Source: Monosporascus cannonballus
Taxonomy: Eukaryota > Ascomycota > Sordariomycetes > Xylariales
DNA: 64,000 nucleotides
Reading direction: 5' to 3'
NCBI GenBank assembly: GCA_004154925.1
Contig: QJNS01000003.1
Location: 496,001-560,000, forward strand
The notes under the pieces were generated by a model. The model was given only the letters and a program-made list of their open reading frames with translations. It did no database searches and was not told where the DNA came from. Of the stretch, positions 60,640 to 64,000 are shown in pieces. The position numbers were made by a program, and so were the translations under genes. How positions within the stretch are numbered: the stretch's first letter is position 1; every line of letters starts with the position of its first letter.

Positions 60640-61430
60640 TTATCTAATTCTACGGGTTTATTAAGGTCCATTTTGCCATATTCTAATAGAAAATTGCAAA
60701 GGCTCAGCATAGCGTAAATCGTTTTTATTATTATATCAAAACATACACAAAGATCTTCCTTAAAGATTTTGAAAATATTTTTCTATTTTCCGAAAGCTTT
60801 TTCGATCTCGTTTCGTAACTAGATATATTTTAGATTATATAGCTTCTCTAGCGTACGTAGCTTTATTTAAGCTTACGTTTACTTTCAAAAGTAATACTTT
60901 ATTCCGTAATACGAAATAAGAATTCGTTTGCCTATAACCTATCTCATATTTTCGAACAAATATTTATCTTTAGAGATAACGAAATTATTGCGATTAATCG
61001 TATTATTAAACATTCTGTTATTATTTATAGAACCTGTTTAATTTGTTAATACGTAAGTAAATCTTTTATCGAAATTATAAATAACTAATACGTTCGTTAA
61101 TAACATTCTTTTACTGTTTTTTATACCTTTGGCTTAAAGGCTTTATTTTCGATTTTAATATTAAAATAAGAATTATTAAACGTTTTTAATACGTTGCCAA
61201 ATTATAGGAAAATCTTTCCGTTATTTACGAACTTCCGATAAAAATAAGTATTAACGAGCTTAATAGTAACGCGTATTAATACTATAAGTACGTTTAGGAT
61301 TTTATGGAACGGTTGATAAATAATAATATTATTTTTTAAAGCGATCCGCAGCGACCTAAATATAAAAATTTGAGTTACGATATAAAAAAAGATTATTATT
61401 TTCTTATTAACCGAAATTCGTAACATTTTT
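60640..61430 (-). mobile_element. PIF/Harbinger-type transposase relic (DDE_Tnp_4)
   Basis: Minus-strand translation from about 61426 down gives, through a few stops, an HTH-like start, then NVLVIYNFDKRFTYVL, GSINNNRMFNN, DKYLFENM, ISYYGIKYYF and LRNEIEKAFGKQKNIFK, and finally AMLSLCNFLLEYG. These match in order the PIF/Harbinger DDE_Tnp_4 blocks NVLAxCDFDxRFxYV, GSAHDxRVLxDA, YYLADAGY, LTPYRGxRYHL, LRNVIERxFGxLKxRF and ALxxLHNFIRxHG. The catalytic Asp positions have largely decayed to Asn. Terminal inverted repeats and the usual TWA duplication were not located. Confidence 0.7.
61202..61426 (-). pseudogene. N-terminal remnant of the Harbinger-type transposase
   Basis: A 74-codon open piece contains NNIIIYQPFHKILNVLIVLIR and YRKFVNNGKIF. 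It parallels the SxxTISRxFHxVLxALxxL helix-turn-helix region and the IRNNPKFYPYF segment upstream of the first catalytic Asp. The continuation at lower coordinates is the DDE core described for the element. It is broken and not expected to be functional. Confidence 0.6.
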
Positions 61431-61707
61431 AAATCCGTATTTGTTAGCAGCTAATTACGTAACGTATAATATATATATATTTTATATTTTCGTAATCCTT
61501 TAAAGGTAATTATTACACGAATATAATATCTCAAATATATACGTAATATCCGTTAAGTTATTAATATATATTTTTATACGGCATTAAAAATTAATATTAG
61601 CAGTTAGGAAAGCAGTAACGAAAGCGACGAATTGTTTCCGATAATAGCGGCGCGTTTTCCGTATTACTACCATAATTTTTAATTATGAAAAACGTTATCT
61701 TAGCTAG

Positions 61708-61826
61708 CTTAGACCTCTCTGGCTCGTTTTCCCAATTTCTTCTAAGTCACTCAAGTACCGCTCCACAACGCTAAAATATTAACCAATCAAATTCCAAATC
61801 CCCGTAACGAGCCAGCGAGACCTAAG
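61708..61826. repeat. 119-bp inverted-repeat unit (MITE-like or transposon end)
   Basis: Arms 61708-61728 (CTTAGACCTCTCTGGCTCGTT) and 61806-61826 match in inverted orientation at 18 of 21 positions. The sequence between them is ordinary-GC, in contrast to the AT-rich surroundings. It lies about 280 bp beyond the start of the Harbinger relic and could be a separate MITE or part of that element's terminus. No clear target duplication was seen. Confidence 0.45.
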
Positions 61827-61829
61827 TTA

Positions 61830-64000
61830 TAATTACGTAAAAACGGCTTCGTTTGATACATTTACTTTTTCAAAAAAAACAAAAATCCGTCATAACTTAA
61901 TAACAAAACGTTTTTTATAGATATATATATATATCGTTATTTTTATTATGACTTATTATTAATACTATTTTAGTTTTAACCAGAACCTATTTGCCACTTT
62001 TAAACTCTAACGCATATAATAGCTGCAGCCCTACCCCGTTACGTTATCATCCTCCTTTTTAAAATACGATAAATCCGAATTTTTCTAGTTTTACCGAGCC
62101 ACGCCCTTAGAAGAGAATATACGTACGCGTATCTTAAATTTCTAGCATTAATATAAAAGAATTAATATAACGTTTAAATTTTTCATTCGTAATTAGGTTT
62201 TTTATAACGATTCAGGCCGAATTACTAATTCGACTATTTGGATTAACTAATTAATTAACGTTATTAAAACAAAACCAAATACGTAAAGGGTTATTAATAT
62301 ACGAAAGTTAAAAAAAGTTTTTAATTCCTGTTAATTAAGACCTTATTATATACAAATACTATAATATATTATACGAGAAACTTATAATATTCGTAAAAAA
62401 ACCTGAATTCCACCGCCCGCCAGAAAAGTTATTTTTCGAAATTAAAGTAATTTATATTATTTTGGAAGAAAATTTATATTTTATAAAAACCTTTATCCCT
62501 AATTAATTTAAGTTTTTAAATTAAGTAATTATATATTTAAAGAAAAAATAACAGTTATATAATACGAAACGGAAAACAAAGCGATTTCGTAATAATAATA
62601 ATAATTCGGATATTTTTATATATTCTTTTTTCATAACCATAGCTATTATAATTAAAATAATTTCTAAAATCAACGGCAATTACCTGCCTTATTTATTAGG
62701 TAAATATTTATTATTTTCGAGTACTTCGGAGCTATAAAACTTAATAGCTTTTTTATAACTTTCGACAAATGCCCCTAGTTTGTTATAATCCTAATTAAGT
62801 AATTACGGATATCTATAATTTTCGCTTTATTATTAACATAAATCATAATCTTAATAATAAAACATAAGTTATTAAGTTAAATTAAGGGAATATTATTTAA
62901 TAATTTAAATATAAGAAAAACAATAATATCAATGTCGAAACGATTAATATTAAAACGCCGAACTTCCGTTTTATAACTATATTTAATTAGGCCGCCGATT
63001 TAACGAAAACCGACATATTTCGCAATTTTTTATAGCATTATTAGCAATTATTATATACGTAAATTAATATATATAAATATGAAAAATAAAACGCAAATTA
63101 CAGATATTAACATATTTAAGCCGGATATTTTTTAATTTCGATAATAAATATATTTCGTTCATAATATTTAAAATATATTATCGTTCGAAAATACAATTTA
63201 ATATAGTAATCTGGAATTAACCGTTCGATATTTATTCGGAAATAAAAATAAAAAGGTTATTTCGTCCGGCAAGTATGCGGTCGAATACCTTTAAGTTAAG
63301 TTTTTTCGTATTCGTAAATATTAGAATAAAAATAAAATATAGAATTATTAATACAAAAAATCGTAATTTTTTAATTAAGTTAATTAATAATATTATTTGG
63401 ATAATAATTAAATTAATTATTTTTAAAAAATTTAAATAATTAAGCATTTCCTAAAACTTATCTTAATAACCAAAAAAATATTAAGTTTTCCAAAAACCAA
63501 ATTATATATCGTATTAATTTGTTTTTTCCGTAAAATACGGCTTAACTCGTTAAATATAATATCTAATATAAGGCGAATAAATCGATAACGCAGGGTTTTC
63601 GTAAAGTTATTAGCCGTATATATAACGTTAGCATATAGATTAATTACGTTTATATTAATAAGAAACCAGTAAAAACATTAAATAAAAATAAACGTTTTAC
63701 TTTGAAAAATTAAGTATACGAAAGTTTAAGATATTTATCTTAGATTTTCGAATATATTACCTATATTTGGCTAATTAAAAAAACATATATTTCGGGGCTT
63801 ATTATAAATAATTTTAAATTTTATATATTAATATTTTTACTTATAAAGTTATATTATTATTATCCTGGTTTAAGGAAAAGAAAAAGTTATAGCATATATT
63901 AATCGAAATTTAAAACCATTTTTTATTATAATAATTTTTATTTCGTGGTAATTAAAATTATTGTTATATTAAAAAATACTGATTTTAATTTTACATCAAA
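61830..64000 (-). other. AT-rich decayed DNA, possible Copia fragment on the minus strand
   Basis: No intact gene is present. The minus-strand piece 63447-63232 reads ...TNTKKLNLKVFDRILAGRNNLFIF, which could be the Copia post-integrase segment (KKLDxRAxxGxLVGY). The sequence further along that strand is too mutated to follow. A less RIPed block around 62020-62130 (CTGCAGCCCTACCCCGTTACG) may be an LTR or element edge. Identification is weak. Confidence 0.25.

Overview
The window looks like a piece of a filamentous ascomycete (Pezizomycotina) genome. The evidence is genes with 50-107 nt GT-AG introns and CTAAC/CTGAC-like branch sites, gene families typical of that group (a SesA-type NLR, an FMP42-like MFS carrier, a fungal O-methyltransferase), and long AT-rich blocks made of transposons decayed almost only by C>T/G>A transitions. 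That decay pattern is the signature of repeat-induced point mutation (RIP). No rRNA, tRNA or CRISPR array was seen.

Layout. 1-19560 is a nest of RIP-degraded LTR retrotransposons: Copia-1 (+), split by Gypsy-1 (2147-9081, target duplication GTACT), lies inside Copia-2 (-), which is also split by Gypsy-2a (12051-18896). 19561-26258 is normal-GC DNA with a small secreted cysteine-containing protein (20415-21033, -), a three-exon O-methyltransferase (22897-24443, +) and a foldback/MITE-like element (25206-26032). 26267-34527 is one 8.26-kb AT-rich hAT-type element with 12-bp inverted ends and an 8-bp target duplication; it splits what was one continuous gene island. 34536-41495 is the other half of that island: a broken NLR gene (34561-35760), a broken membrane-domain gene (37316-37773) and an apparently intact four-exon MFS transporter gene (38359-40325).

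41496-64000 is a second transposon nest. Gypsy-2b (+) carries four younger insertions: a short LTR element in its 5' LTR, a 119-bp LTR-like insert, a pogo/Fot element in its chromodomain, and a palindrome-bearing solo LTR in its 3' LTR. It is followed by unidentified non-RIPed DNA invaded by Gypsy-2c (-), which itself holds a Gypsy-1 solo LTR. Then come a PIF/Harbinger transposase relic (-) and unassigned AT-rich DNA with a possible Copia fragment.

The picture is a 'two-speed' accessory region: a secreted-protein gene, a specialised-metabolism-type methyltransferase, a transporter and decaying NLR-type genes stranded between RIPed repeats. No new enzymatic system could be demonstrated. The most informative features are the insertion chronology, which can be read from target-site duplications, and the exon structures. 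All exon models are hand-built from splice signals and frame.
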